Positions 38,121 through 48,770 of a DNA stretch of 64,000 nt are shown piece by piece. Origin of the DNA: Lagopus muta (lineage: Eukaryota; Chordata; Aves; Galliformes; Phasianidae); NCBI RefSeq assembly GCF_023343835.1, contig NC_064434.1:16473505-16537504 (forward strand), in the 5' to 3' direction. Position 1 is the first letter of the stretch. Each line of letters begins with the position of its first letter. The notes under the pieces were generated by a model that was given only the letters and a program-made list of their open reading frames with translations, was not told the origin of the DNA and ran no database searches. A program made the translations under genes and the position numbers.

Positions 38121-38390
38121 CGCTGGGCTCCCCCACGGCGCTCCGCTGCGCGCCGACCGCCGCCCCCTCCCACCGCCGCACCTTGCCCTGCGAGCCGGGC
38201 GCTGCGTTGTACCGTACCGCCGGCCGGTGGACCGCCGCCCGCAGCGCAGGACGGCTCGGCACGGCCGGGCTGGGGCTGGGCGCGGCTGGGCTGTGCTGGG
38301 CGCCGCGCTCTGCCCCGGCCTCGCCGCCGGCCCGCCTAGCCCCGCCGCGCGCGCTGCCCCTTCTGCAAAACTCGCGGCTCCGCACCCGAC
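38121..38390 (-). other. SOX11: SOX11 5' untranslated region (approximate upstream limit)
   Basis: This GC-rich leader lies between the likely promoter and the SOX11 start codon. No ATG is present on the transcribed strand across the interval, so the annotated start would be the first one met by scanning ribosomes. The transcription start is inferred from promoter-like motifs just upstream, not observed. The opposite strand carries a G-quadruplex-compatible run at 38,267-38,300, so the mRNA here is C-rich. Confidence 0.5.
38267..38300 (+). other. Potential G-quadruplex motif in SOX11 5' UTR (template strand)
   Basis: Five runs of three or more G are separated by loops of 2, 2, 7 and 7 bases on the plus strand, which is the template strand for SOX11. 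This satisfies the usual G3+N1-7 rule. The complementary mRNA would be C-rich. Folding in vivo is not shown. Confidence 0.5.
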
Positions 38391-38393
38391 GCG

Positions 38394-38490
38394 TTATCAG
38401 CGTTTCATATGGGTGACATCACTCCCCGCAACGGCCAATGGCTGCGCGCGGCCCCGCCCGTCGCCCAGCCCACCGCCTTTATCAGCTTCC
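38394..38490 (-). promoter_or_regulatory. SOX11: Probable SOX11 core/proximal promoter
   Basis: Several promoter-type motifs cluster within about 100 bases upstream of the inferred 5' UTR: a CCAAT box (on the plus strand, 38,435-38,439), a GC box (38,450-38,460), a CRE-like TGACATCA (38,414-38,421), and the AT-rich words CATATGAAA and CTGATAA (38,394-38,411) in an otherwise GC-rich stretch, which could act as a weak TATA substitute. CTGATAA recurs at 38,479-38,485. The motifs are seen directly. Assigning them to SOX11 is an inference from their position 275-365 bases upstream of the ATG. No true consensus TATA box was found. Confidence 0.55.
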
Positions 38491-41400
38491 CTCCTCCCCA
38501 TCCCCCTCTCTCGCCGCGCTGACACACCCCCCTGTGCGGGAGGCGGTGGGGGAAGGGGCCCGGCTCCCGGCTTCGTCGCTCTCTCCCCGGCCCCTTCCTG
38601 CTCCCCCGGCCCCGGGGGGCCGCGCCTGCTGCCCTCGGCCTTCAGCTGCCGGTTGCCGTCCCGCGGGGAAGGGTTGGCGACGGCGGCGGTGGCGGCTCCC
38701 CTTAGGAAGCCGCGGAGCCCCGCGCAGCGGCAGCGGCAGGGGGAGCTGTAGCTCCGCAGCCGTTGCACCTCGCCGCTGCCGCCCTCCCTCCTGTCCGCCC
38801 GGCCGGGGTCCGCCGCCCGCCCCCCACCCGCGGCCCCCAGAGATCACACCCGCCCCCGGTCCGCTCTCTGCAGTTCCACCACCGAACCTGTGAGATCCAG
38901 AACGGGCGGTGTGCTCGTCTGTGGGCATCTCGCTTTGCAAAACCTGTGATGGAAACGAGTTTGCATCCTGTGCTGCGGGTCCCGTTGCGTTTTCCAAGCT
39001 ACCGCTCGCGGTTATCAGCAAGGCAGAAGTTTAGTAAGTTCTGTGAGGGCTGCTGGCTGGGCGCAGGCGTGTTGGCGGGCACGGGACGGGCCCTGCTGAG
39101 AGCACGCACCGAACTGCTACTAACGGGGCTGCAGCCCCGTGCTAAATCAGCCTTCAGTTAGCATAGCGGTGCGTTTTCCTCAAACCACAACGAAATGAAT
39201 GTATTTGGATGGTGTGACCGTGATATCACCGGGCTGTGATGTGACTGGTGCGGTTAAAGGAAGGACAAAAAGGATCCTTTGCCTTTTATCTTTGTGGATA
39301 CATCGTGGTTACCATGCCTTAAGAGGCAGATATACGGTGTCGTGTCCTGCTGAGGGAAGGGGAAGGGCGTCACTCAAGAAGGTTCCTTCGAAAGATGGGT
39401 GTGAAAAATACTGCTCTACCTCACCATGAGGACACCCTGGAGAGATTTCTCCTCAGAGTCTTGATGCCACCTCTCCTCTTGTGACTGTATCTAGTGTTAC
39501 AGTGTAGCCCTGTAATAATGCGTATCCTTAGGGATGTAGGAGGTAAAACAGAAAAAAAATGTGTGGCAGGACTCTCAGCCTGTTGTGAGATATTATTATT
39601 TAGGCATGCCATGTGAGGAGAGGGTGCAGCACCTTTGGGAGTGCTTGGGATGATGGCGCAGCTGTGGTCCATCTGGGAGGGCTGCTGGCAGTGCATGGCC
39701 AGTTTGGGACTGCTCAGATGGGGCACATTGTACGGCCATTGGTGTGACAGGAGCTTCAGAGTAAGAACAGGCTTCTCAAATGATGATGTAGGCAAGGGTC
39801 CCAGGAGACATGTAGCTGGCTGCCTGCCTCCAGGGAGGACAGCTCTCTGCTGCTGAGATGCTGTTACTTAAATGTTACTGGGGTACCAAGAGTCTTAGAT
39901 AATCATTTCCTTGTAGTGCTTTTTCTGTAAATGCCAGTATTCAGATTATCAATGAATTTCCATGGATTTACATGCGCTGTAAATCCAATTAGAAATAAAA
40001 GGAGACTTTGGTGTAGGTTTGCAAAATGAAACACACCAGAAGATTTTAACTTGTTGTTGCTTTCCCACCCTATGGGTGAGACTTCATTATGTCACTTAAT
40101 TGTGTAAAAGTTGAGCTGATGAAAGTGGAATGTTCCCTTGATCCCCTGTGAAAAGAATAAGAACAATATAATTTCATCAAATTCTGCTTTTTTTTTTTCT
40201 TCTTTTTTTCAAACTAGCACTTTCTGAGAGCTGTAAACTATTTTAGAAAAAAAAAATCAACCAATTCCTGTGGAAACTATGTAGTCAATATTAATAAGAC
40301 TTGTGATGGTGTTATCAATAACGATAAGATTCATTTAGATGGTAAGGACTTCTTCCTCCAGGGTGACACAATCTGACATTTAACGCACTAAGATGAGGAG
40401 AGATCACTTTTAATAAAGCTTCAGTGTGGATTGAATCCAGGGCAGTCCCATCTCCTTCATAATGTCATTACAGCACTTTGTCTGGGATGTTTCTTCTCCT
40501 TCATTTGTGTCCCTATAAGGAAGCGTATCAATACCATGGACTTCACATAACTTCCATAAATCCTATTTTTCTCTTTTTCCAGTATATCTCATATTCTGAG
40601 GCATGTTGGCAGCATTTCAGTTTTTCCTCATAGCAATCTTTTAAATATGAATAGCATTACTGTTTCCTCGTGCTTGTTAGTGTTATTTTCTGACTTTTTG
40701 TTTGTTTGTTTTATTTTGAAGGATAGTACTGGGAAGATAATGTAGCTGAAAGCAGACCAATAAATGACAGCTACCCTCAAGAAAAAAAATATCTTGACTT
40801 CAAAAATCTAGTTAAAAGATGTACACAAATTAGTAGATACTAGTGTTAAAATGAAATAATTTCCTGCTCTAAAAACAGTTTAGTAAGAGTATAGGTGTAT
40901 TTCCCTGTTGGGGTGGAGCTGTTAACACCCCACTAATTCTTTTGAAATTCAAATGAATAATCATCTTCCCTAGTGCTCCAGTTTGAGGAGAGGTGTGAAT
41001 GTATCATGTTGATAAAAGCACTGAGGTCTCTCAGAGTAGAAGTTGACAAGGCTGGTAGATGGGCAGAAGAAAATACATTGTGCAGATGCATAGGCCTTTT
41101 GAATGTGGCCTTATGTGCTTACCTCTGCCCCAAATGATGCTTGAAAAAGAGAAGGGATTAATGTTTCTATGAGACAGGTGACAGACTTGACACTGTTCAA
41201 GGCTCTGACAACCAAATGAGGAGAGTAAATGAAAAAAGCCAGGATTTTTACTGTACTCTGTCTGAAGACAAATAGCGTTAAACAGATGCAGCACTTTTTG
41301 TTTCATGCTTATTTTGAAATGTGCTGTGGATTTTTGTCTGGGGAACCCAAGATGACTTCGAGGGAAGTGTAAAGAAAGCATAGTCTCTTTCTGCAGGGTG

Positions 41401-42255
41401 AGGGAAGTGGGTGGAATCACAAACTGTAAATTCAGGGTGCAGGAAAACAGAATTACAATGTCAAGAGTTTTGCCTTTATAAGAAAAGTGAGGAATTCTGA
41501 GCAGAGGTGTTACACCTGAGATGGAATCCTTTCCTGCCCTTTTAGCTGCTACCCCAATGCTCCTGAAACTGAAATTGTGAAGGGCTGTCGTTTCCACACA
41601 GACTGCTTTGAAAACGAGGGGATGTAGTCACCCAGAACTGCCCGGTGTAACAGCTGAGTTTCAGAAGAGGGGAGAAGTGTACTTACTTAACTGAAATGGA
41701 GTGATCGTCTGAGATTACCAGCCTGGTCAAAATCTAAATAAACTCAATTTACATTAACACCTAAATACAGATTAAGGTATCCAGATATATTTAACCTTGA
41801 TTCTTTTGTGTGTGACAAAATGTTTATTTTGTCACTTGCAGCAGAGACCTGTGGTGAGGATGGTTCTCTGGCAGGCTGGTGCAGAGTGCAGGATCTGGCC
41901 TTCCACTTCGACCATTGTTTTTAAAAGGTAATCAACAAAGATATCCCGGGAAGGAAATTGTGTGTTTTGTCTTCAAGCTGAAACAATCCGGGAGCTACAA
42001 ATTCAGCAGTTAGCAACCAGATTCTCACCGGATAAGTTGTATAGGGCTGGGATTGACTCAGGGTGTTAGAGTCTAGCATCCTAAAGTAGGCTGTTGTTCG
42101 GCAATCACCTGCTAAAACACGGTTGGGAAACAGTGCTGTTCCTCTGAGGCAACATGGATGGGCCGTTTCTTCGCAGCCCGTTGATCTTAAACGGGGAGAT
42201 ATTTTAAAACATATTAGCGCTTTTAATAATGTCATCCTCATCTCCGAGTGCGACC

Positions 42256-42259
<4 letters not shown>

Positions 42260-42293
<34 letters not shown>
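42260..42293. repeat. poly(A) 34-mer
   Basis: Uninterrupted A run in otherwise mixed sequence. Confidence 0.95.
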
Positions 42294-42295
<2 letters not shown>

Positions 42296-45200
42296 AGAAC
42301 GAAAAAACACATCAAAAGACCTCCAAACGTTTTCCTTGAGTATTACATATGCTACGGGACCATCAGGACCATTCAGGCTCTAAGAAATGGCACAGCAAAT
42401 CGTGCTGGGATATTGCACGTTCACTGCGACTCCTTTAGGGTTTTTGCTTTCAAGACGTGATAATTCCTTATTTGTGAGACTAATCCATCTCCCAGGCTCT
42501 GCGAGTCAGACTGGGTCCCTCTCATCCCACAGATCACTGCGGCAGGAGCAGTTCTGTCTGACAGATCACTTCCTCAGCCACTTGTGCGTAACCCAATTGA
42601 GCTGAACGTCTGCCCCCAGCAACACCTGTGCAAATTCACGGATGGCACTGGGACTGCACAGATGCCATAGAGGGCATACTCTGGCATACGGGATATTTAT
42701 TACTGGTGGTGATGCATGAGATGGAAGGGATCCAGGATTCAGGCTGAGTTTGTGCAGCTGGCAGTTAGAAATTTACTTGCAAACTGAGCTCATTGGGTAG
42801 GAAAATCAGTGAGATAATGAATCTGGAGCCCCCAGTGCCATTTTTATCAAATCACTTTTCAGGGCAGGAGAACAATTTAGAAGAGATGCATCTCTTATTG
42901 GAAGTGTCTGACAATTACACTTGAAAAAAATATGAAGAGAAACCATAAGAGATCAGATTGCAGTTATTTGCTATCAGAAATTACTGTTGCTAAGCCTGTT
43001 TAAATACAACTGTTTTGCTGTTTCTACTGAAAACTTGAAATATGCAAATTCGATGTGTAAATTAAAATTATTTTTGTTTTAGCTTTGTTTTAATGGAATA
43101 TTCACCAGCAAACTATGTGGAAATAAAAAGAAAGCAATTATTTTTAACAGCTTTTTTTGTTGTTCTTGTTGCTGTTCTTGTTATTGTTCGTTGTTGTGTG
43201 ATGATAGAAATCTTCCACAAAATTCAGAACAATTCATAAAGGCAGAGCTTATTCATAATGCTATAAATGTGTATTGTTGGCCCGCAGACATTGAAATCCA
43301 CAGTGTTTTAGCAGGTCTCTTAGGAAAAAGTGTTGTACCTTGAACCAATTATAAACCATCTCTGGTTAAATTGCAGAGCCAGTTTGCTTAATATGGGTAA
43401 TTTGATGTTGTAAAGTATTTGTCGGTACCCTAGGGTAGTCTCATAGGGCACACAGGTTTTACTGTATAATATTTCACACTCATATGTGTGCCAGTTAATC
43501 TCCTCAGGTGGAAACTATTTATGAGTCATCCAGGATTTATTACATACTCAATTTTATGATATATGTTTACGTCGTCTCTTTATCAAGTCTTGAATGATAA
43601 TTGTAATTATTACATACATTTTGTTTCTTATTTTTAGTTTATTTAACGTTTATTCAAGCCGGGAGGCTTTCCACAATTTGAGAATGTAGCAGTGACACAA
43701 CAGAAGTGTAACAATGACCACACCAGTGTACCTGTTAGATATAAAGCAGCTGAAAAGACACACGCAGATTTATCATTTACCTTTTTCTCCCCACTAAAGA
43801 ACAGCGGAGCATCACCGCTTTCAACAAATTAACATCTGAGCCTAATAAATAGAAACAAAGTATTTTCTTTGGTTTCAATGCCTCGAAGGAGGCAACAGTG
43901 TAACGTGCAGAGAAGATATTGAGTCTCCATCCCAACTGTTGTCCTGCTGATCAGATTCCTGTTTCCCATACTCAACAGAGAAGCCCTCTGCAGCCCATAC
44001 ACGAGGAAGTTTTCATTACAGGACGCACACAGCGAATACAATTCTATAAAATTCAGCATCTTTGAAGAAAATCCATCCCTAAGTGCTGCTTGGACCCACA
44101 TCATTCCCTAATAGTGTGATTGGACATACCCAATGGAGTGACCACAACGTGACCTCTTCTATTGGGTCAGCCAGGAGTCTCACCCACCGGGGAACCACTC
44201 CAAGGTTTGCTTTCGCAGTGCTTCTTAGTGTGTGAGAGCACTGGGGTGATGCACGGGCACATCTACCAGGTGCCCTGGCTGTGTTCCTGTGTGAGCTGCT
44301 TCTGCCCGCTCTTGGCAGAGCTCTGCTTGGAAAAACTTGGTCTCTGCACTTCTCAGGATGCCTGGACTTCTCCCTCAGGACACTTTTCCTGCTGGCAGTT
44401 CTAAGCCTGGGCTTGAGCTGGCACTGTGCAAGGGAAAGCAGCGCAACAGCTGTACAGTGAGGAGGGAAGCAAGAGCTTCACTGCTGAACAAAGAAACAAA
44501 CCATGTAATATTCCTATTGGCTATATATGATCAGAGGAAAAAGATTATATGAATTTCTTTAAAAAGCTCCTTACGTGCTTGTTTTGTTATGCCTGTGTAA
44601 ATCTTTCTGCTGCCATTGTTTCAAAAAGAAATAAATTTAACAAATGCTTTGTTGCATTTTTTTTTTCCAAATGGAAAACAAACAAACAGCCCTCCTAGTA
44701 ATAAATAATATCAGCAGACACAAGAAATTCTACAGTAGCTAAACAATGAAAGCACATAGAAATTTTGTTTGTTTTATTCCTACACAAAGCCCTGCTGAAT
44801 TCACAGGAATGAATTAAAAATGCTGACTGTGACTGGGGACTCAGAGAAAGCTACACTTCAGTTGGTAATGATTTTAGTTTTCCATTTATATTAATTTGTT
44901 GCATATTTGGATAATATCCTTAAAACTCTGCATAGCATGCAAATGTGCATGCATATTTAAGTACATTACTAATTTCTATGAAAATTATGGTGTGTTCTTT
45001 CAGATCCTAAAAGAATATCCAACTGAATGACTGCGTATTCACCAAAAATAGGTAACTGTAAAAAAAAAACAAAAAACAAAAAACAACAACAACAAAAAAA
45101 ACAGCATGCCACTCTAGTAATCATTGCTTTGTAGTAGAATTGCAAATCACTTCATTTTTCCATCTACTATTTCTTATTTCTGAAATAAAGCAGGAAGTCC

Positions 45201-45665
45201 CAGCTGCGTGCAAAACCCTGGCTGTACCAATCGTGTTGTGATGGTGATGAACATATTAATTTGGAAAAGACTGTTCACCTCCAGCCAAGAGCCCAAACTG
45301 CCCATACTTCTCCCTCCCTCTCCTTCCCCTTCTCCTATCTGTACACTGCTAGTAATAATGCCACTAAGATATTCAATAACAGCAGAGGCTTGAAGGTTTC
45401 CTGATGCTTTATTACACAACGATGAAAATATCATAATGCCTCTAACTTCATCAAATCAGGCATTTCATTACAGCATCCTGCAAGTATAGAAAACTGATTG
45501 TCTTATGTCAGCATGGCCCGAATCCAGCTCTTGCATACAAGACATGGTTGCTAATGATCTTTGTAAGTCAGCTGAGACTTGATCTTATTTTTCTGTTTCG
45601 CTGCAATAGGAATTGTAAGTCATAGCAGCAAATAAAAAGTGTTTATTATAGCTTATTGTATAGGC

Positions 45666-45666
45666 T

Positions 45667-45697
<31 letters not shown>

Positions 45698-45708
45698 TTT
45701 TTTTTTTT
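45666..45708. repeat. T-rich tract
   Basis: T runs broken by single C, about 120 bases before the tRNA gene. Confidence 0.9.
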
Positions 45709-45829
45709 CCAAAATGCTCAATGATAAACTAGAAAATGATAATTAACAGTACTTGCAATTTGCACAGTAGTTTATATCTCATGCCAAGCCAGATGCTGCA
45801 TTAAGGAATTATTATCACCAAGTAGAGAG

Positions 45830-45901
45830 AGCAGAGTGGCGCAGCGGAAGCGTGCTGGGCCCATAACCCAGAGGTCGATGGATCGAAACCATCCTCTGCT
45901 A
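45830..45901 (+). tRNA. tRNA-iMet (CAT), initiator methionine tRNA, intact
   Basis: A 72-base cloverleaf folds without mismatches in the acceptor (AGCAGAG with CTCTGCT), anticodon (CTGGG with CCCAG) and T stems. The anticodon CAT is at 45,862-45,864. Vertebrate initiator hallmarks are visible: A1-T72 at the end of the acceptor stem, three G-C pairs closing the anticodon stem, C rather than T before the anticodon (position 33), and a T-loop reading ATCGAAA. It matches my memory of the vertebrate initiator sequence throughout. No CCA is encoded, as normal for a nuclear gene and unlike a retroposed mature tRNA. Internal A- and B-box promoter elements lie within the D and T arms. There is no intron. 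It stands alone, about 7.7 kb upstream of the SOX11 start. Confidence 0.97.
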
Positions 45902-45905
45902 TAGG

Positions 45906-45910
45906 TTTTT
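45906..45910 (+). terminator. RNA polymerase III terminator of tRNA-iMet
   Basis: TTTTT begins four bases after the tRNA discriminator base, the expected Pol III stop signal at the expected distance. Confidence 0.75.
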
Positions 45911-45912
45911 AG

Positions 45913-45929
45913 TCCCCAGTGACTGGGGA
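45913..45929. repeat. 7-bp inverted repeat just after the tRNA terminator
   Basis: TCCCCAG, a TGA loop, then CTGGGGA. This perfect short hairpin is followed directly by an A-rich tract (45,928-45,957). Function is unknown and it may be chance. Confidence 0.5.
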
Positions 45930-46028
45930 AAAAACAAAAAAAGAAAAAAAAAAAAAGGGTAAATAATCCCTCCCATTTTTAAGAAAAGGAGAAAAGGAAA
46001 CTACAGAGCTGGTCAGCTTTTATCTTTG

Positions 46029-46375
46029 CTTAGGAAAGTCATGGAGTAGGGCCATCTGAAAGAGACGTTAAGGCACATGATGGAGGATGAGACGAGAAGG
46101 TGACCTGAAACAGTCAGCACAACTTCACCTAGGGGAGACCATGCCTGATCCAATCTGGTGGCTGTCTAAGATGGAATTACATCACCAGTGGACAAATAAA
46201 AGGCAACTGAAGTCATCTGCTTGGACTTTTGCAAGGTCTTTGACATGGTTCCACACAACATCCTTATGTCTACATTGAAGATAAATAGATTTTAAGGATG
46301 GACTTTATTTGATGGAAAAGGAATTTGGTTCACAAATGAGAAGAATGGGAGCAGTTGATCAACTATATTCAAATT
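46029..46375 (+). mobile_element. CR1 LINE reverse-transcriptase fragment, heavily decayed
   Basis: Reading through several stops and frameshifts, the plus strand shows CR1 ORF2 words in order: KVME, LRHM, a NLVAV-like block, DGIT, KATEVI, LDFCKVFDMVPHNIL (46,215-46,262), then RF-GWTL. The LDFCKVFDMVPH block corresponds to the CR1 reverse-transcriptase motif usually read as LDFSKAFDTVPH. Neither ORF2 end is present. It lies about 130 bases downstream of the tRNA gene, after an A-rich tract. Confidence 0.8.
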
Positions 46376-46677
46376 CAGATTTCTCTCTGTGTTCTTAATT
46401 TGGTAACTTAGGCATAAATGAACCAAAGCTTTTATTGGAAGTTCTGACTCAGAGGCAAGGTAATTTATCTAAGGCTACAACAATGATCCTGACAAAACAG
46501 GAATGGTCATAAAATCCTCCTGATTACTAACCTGTGAATTTGACACCATGCAGCCTTGAGACTAAATGAATATGTACACAGGAAATTCATGTTTGAAAAG
46601 ACAGTTTGTACAATGCAATCATTCCATTTTGGGCTGGGGTGAAGATCAGAATCAAAGTCAACCCAATGGAAGCATGA

Positions 46678-46778
46678 TTTTTTTTTTCCCCCCCTTCCTT
46701 CCTTCCTTCCTTCTTTCCTTCCTTCCTTCCCTCCCTCTTTCTCTCTCTCTTTCTCTTTTTCTTCCCTTCCTCCCCTCT
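46678..46778. repeat. 101-base pure pyrimidine tract with (CCTT)n
   Basis: No purine occurs on the plus strand across the tract. It comprises T and C runs, then (CCTT)n/(CT)n and mixed T/C. Such tracts with mirror symmetry can form triplex (H-) DNA and are prone to length change. Confidence 0.95.
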
Positions 46779-48716
46779 ACCCCACTAACAGTTTTATCTT
46801 GAAAAAGAATTATTACTTGAGAGAACTAGCCACTTCTATCCTTAAGCAGAAAAAAATATTGCCATGCTGTTCCATTTCTGTGTTGTTCTGGTAATGCATT
46901 TTAGTGACTGTGTGCATTTCTGATTATTCAGAATCACTTCACAGAGTGATTGAATTTACATTTTATCTAGACACCAGTCTTACCCAGAATGATCTTTTCC
47001 ATTTCAGTGCTAGTTTGAAAATCCATTATTTGGTGTTCATCGGATGCAAGTTTTCATTTACAGCAAGATTGCTGTGGTAGAAGAAATATAGACAAACTCA
47101 GTGGCTTCACTAAGTATGAATTTTCTTGTAATACAGAATAAGCCTTTTTAGTTTTCCTGAGAATTGAGCTTGGAAAATATGGGCCCAATCCTAAAGATGT
47201 TTGCTTTCAGAGAGCAGGTTAGCATATTCACCTCCCACCTGCACTCTGTCTCTGCCCTATGTGCCCCCAGCTCTGGCTTTCAGAATGGCTAATGTTGGTT
47301 TCCCCAAGAAAACAAAATAACTTACATTTAAATCTGGGCTTCTAGAGTAACAGCCCTTACTCACTATAATCACACTGGACAGAGAGGATTGGCCAGCACT
47401 GATCACAGTCAGGTCATTCAACTACAGTTCAAGGGTTAAGACTGTTTCAAATATGAAATTATTTCCCTACAATAAAGTCTATCATTAGTCACTTCCAGTG
47501 GCCACGGAATAGAAACATACTGTTTTTGTATTGTTATATCACCTAGTTCAATTCAGGAAACGTCACTGTTATCTCTCTTGGGAGCCCCAGATATACATTA
47601 TGACCCGGTGCCTTCCTCTTGCTCAGAGTTTGTACAGTGATGCTTTGCTTCAGAGCAGGAGGTCCTGCATTGCTCCCAGGCTGTGGAGATCTGCAGTCAT
47701 GGTAAACTTAGAACCCAGATCAAATTGAACTGAAGTTTTGCACACTCCTCAAGAAAACTACATTTTTCCAGTAACATTACATATTTGACTGAATCATATT
47801 TTTCTGAATTAAGCTTTGGAAGGAAATGTTGATCATTCATATTACAAAGCAATATTGATCAGTAACAAACTCTACAGCCTTCATCTCTTTTTGAAACCAC
47901 ACTGATGTTGTTATTAGGAATTTTAATGATAAACTGAGGAGGAAGAGGAGGAGAATCTGGTGCTAATAACATAGGAAAGAGGATAAGTAGAAAAGGTGTA
48001 ACACAGAGAAAAAAAGAGAAATGCAGAGATTAAAATATTCAGAAATAGAAGTTAATAATACAGATTTTTTAAAATAACAATTTGCTAAGCAAAGAATTCA
48101 CATAGATAACATTTACTGTATATAGATTACTATCTCAGATCTCTGTGCCAGCTTCCTGCTAGCATCAGCAGGATGACTTATGTGTACTTCAGGGAATACG
48201 AGAAGTGCACAAATGGCTGGGCCATTGCTTAATGCTGTCCTTGCTTCATGTTGCTCTAGGATGGAAACTAGAGGAGAAAAATTAAAGCACAACTATAGAA
48301 GTGAGCAATGATAAATTGGTCCAATCTGATCCGTGCTCCTAATGCAAACAATTTCTTAACTGTAATGGAAATAAAATAAAAATACAGTTCAAACTGTGCA
48401 AAACCCAGAGAAGGTCTCAGCCTCAGTTACTTGCCCCACTGGAAGGCACAGGCATGAAGCCGTGCCTTCAATATTTCACTGTAATGTTCTCTTCAGGTGT
48501 AATCTGTTAGTGAAATGCTTAAGCAAATAGTTACAAGAAAATGAGTTCTTAGGGCAGCTCCAGTGTCAGCCACACGTGAGAGATAAGGTTAGCAATTGCT
48601 CTCCTTTTTTAAATAAAGACACTCTGCAGCTCACATATAGACTTAAATAGTGGGAGCTTCTGCACAAGCCATGAGTACTTACATTTATAAGTGCAATATT
48701 TTGAAATGCTTGCTTT

Positions 48717-48770
48717 TAATAATAATAATTTATTATTATTATTATTATTGTTGTTATTGCTGTTGTTGTT
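48717..48770. repeat. (AAT)n followed by (ATT)n and (GTT)n
   Basis: AAT units turn directly into ATT units, so the two halves are complementary and can form a hairpin. TTG/TTA units follow. Confidence 0.85.

Larger units (their letters stand above)
36885..39170. other. CpG island covering SOX11 coding region and promoter
   Basis: A continuous GC-rich, CpG-dense segment runs from just beyond the SOX11 stop to about 1 kb upstream of the start, in sharp contrast with the AT-rich, CpG-poor flanks. It includes the whole coding sequence, the 5' UTR, the promoter motifs and about 700 bases further upstream (38,490-39,170), where I see GC-rich DNA but no supported gene. CpG islands over whole single-exon developmental genes are typical of Polycomb-regulated loci. 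That regulatory reading is inference. Confidence 0.85.
39171..45829. other. SOX11 upstream flank, gene-poor
   Basis: GC content falls off after the CpG island. A 188-codon minus frame (41,031-41,597) and several shorter ones have no recognisable domain. An octamer ATGCAAAT occurs at 43,042-43,049 in AT-rich sequence. No gene is supported. Confidence 0.65.

Noticed and set aside
37590-38751. Long plus-strand open frames (249 and 319 codons) antisense to SOX11
   Set aside because: They overlap the SOX11 coding strand and GC-rich promoter, are low-complexity Arg/Pro/Ala/Ser-rich and show no domain. They are explained by few stop codons in high-GC DNA.
38482-39021. 179-codon minus-strand frame upstream of SOX11
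   Set aside because: Low-complexity Gly/Arg frame within the CpG island, with no domain. Upstream promoter sequence is the simpler reading.
45830-45957. tRNA-derived SINE or retroposed tRNA pseudogene
   Set aside because: The cloverleaf is perfect, there is no encoded CCA, a Pol III terminator follows directly and no clear target-site duplication is visible. A genuine gene fits better, although the following A-tract was considered.
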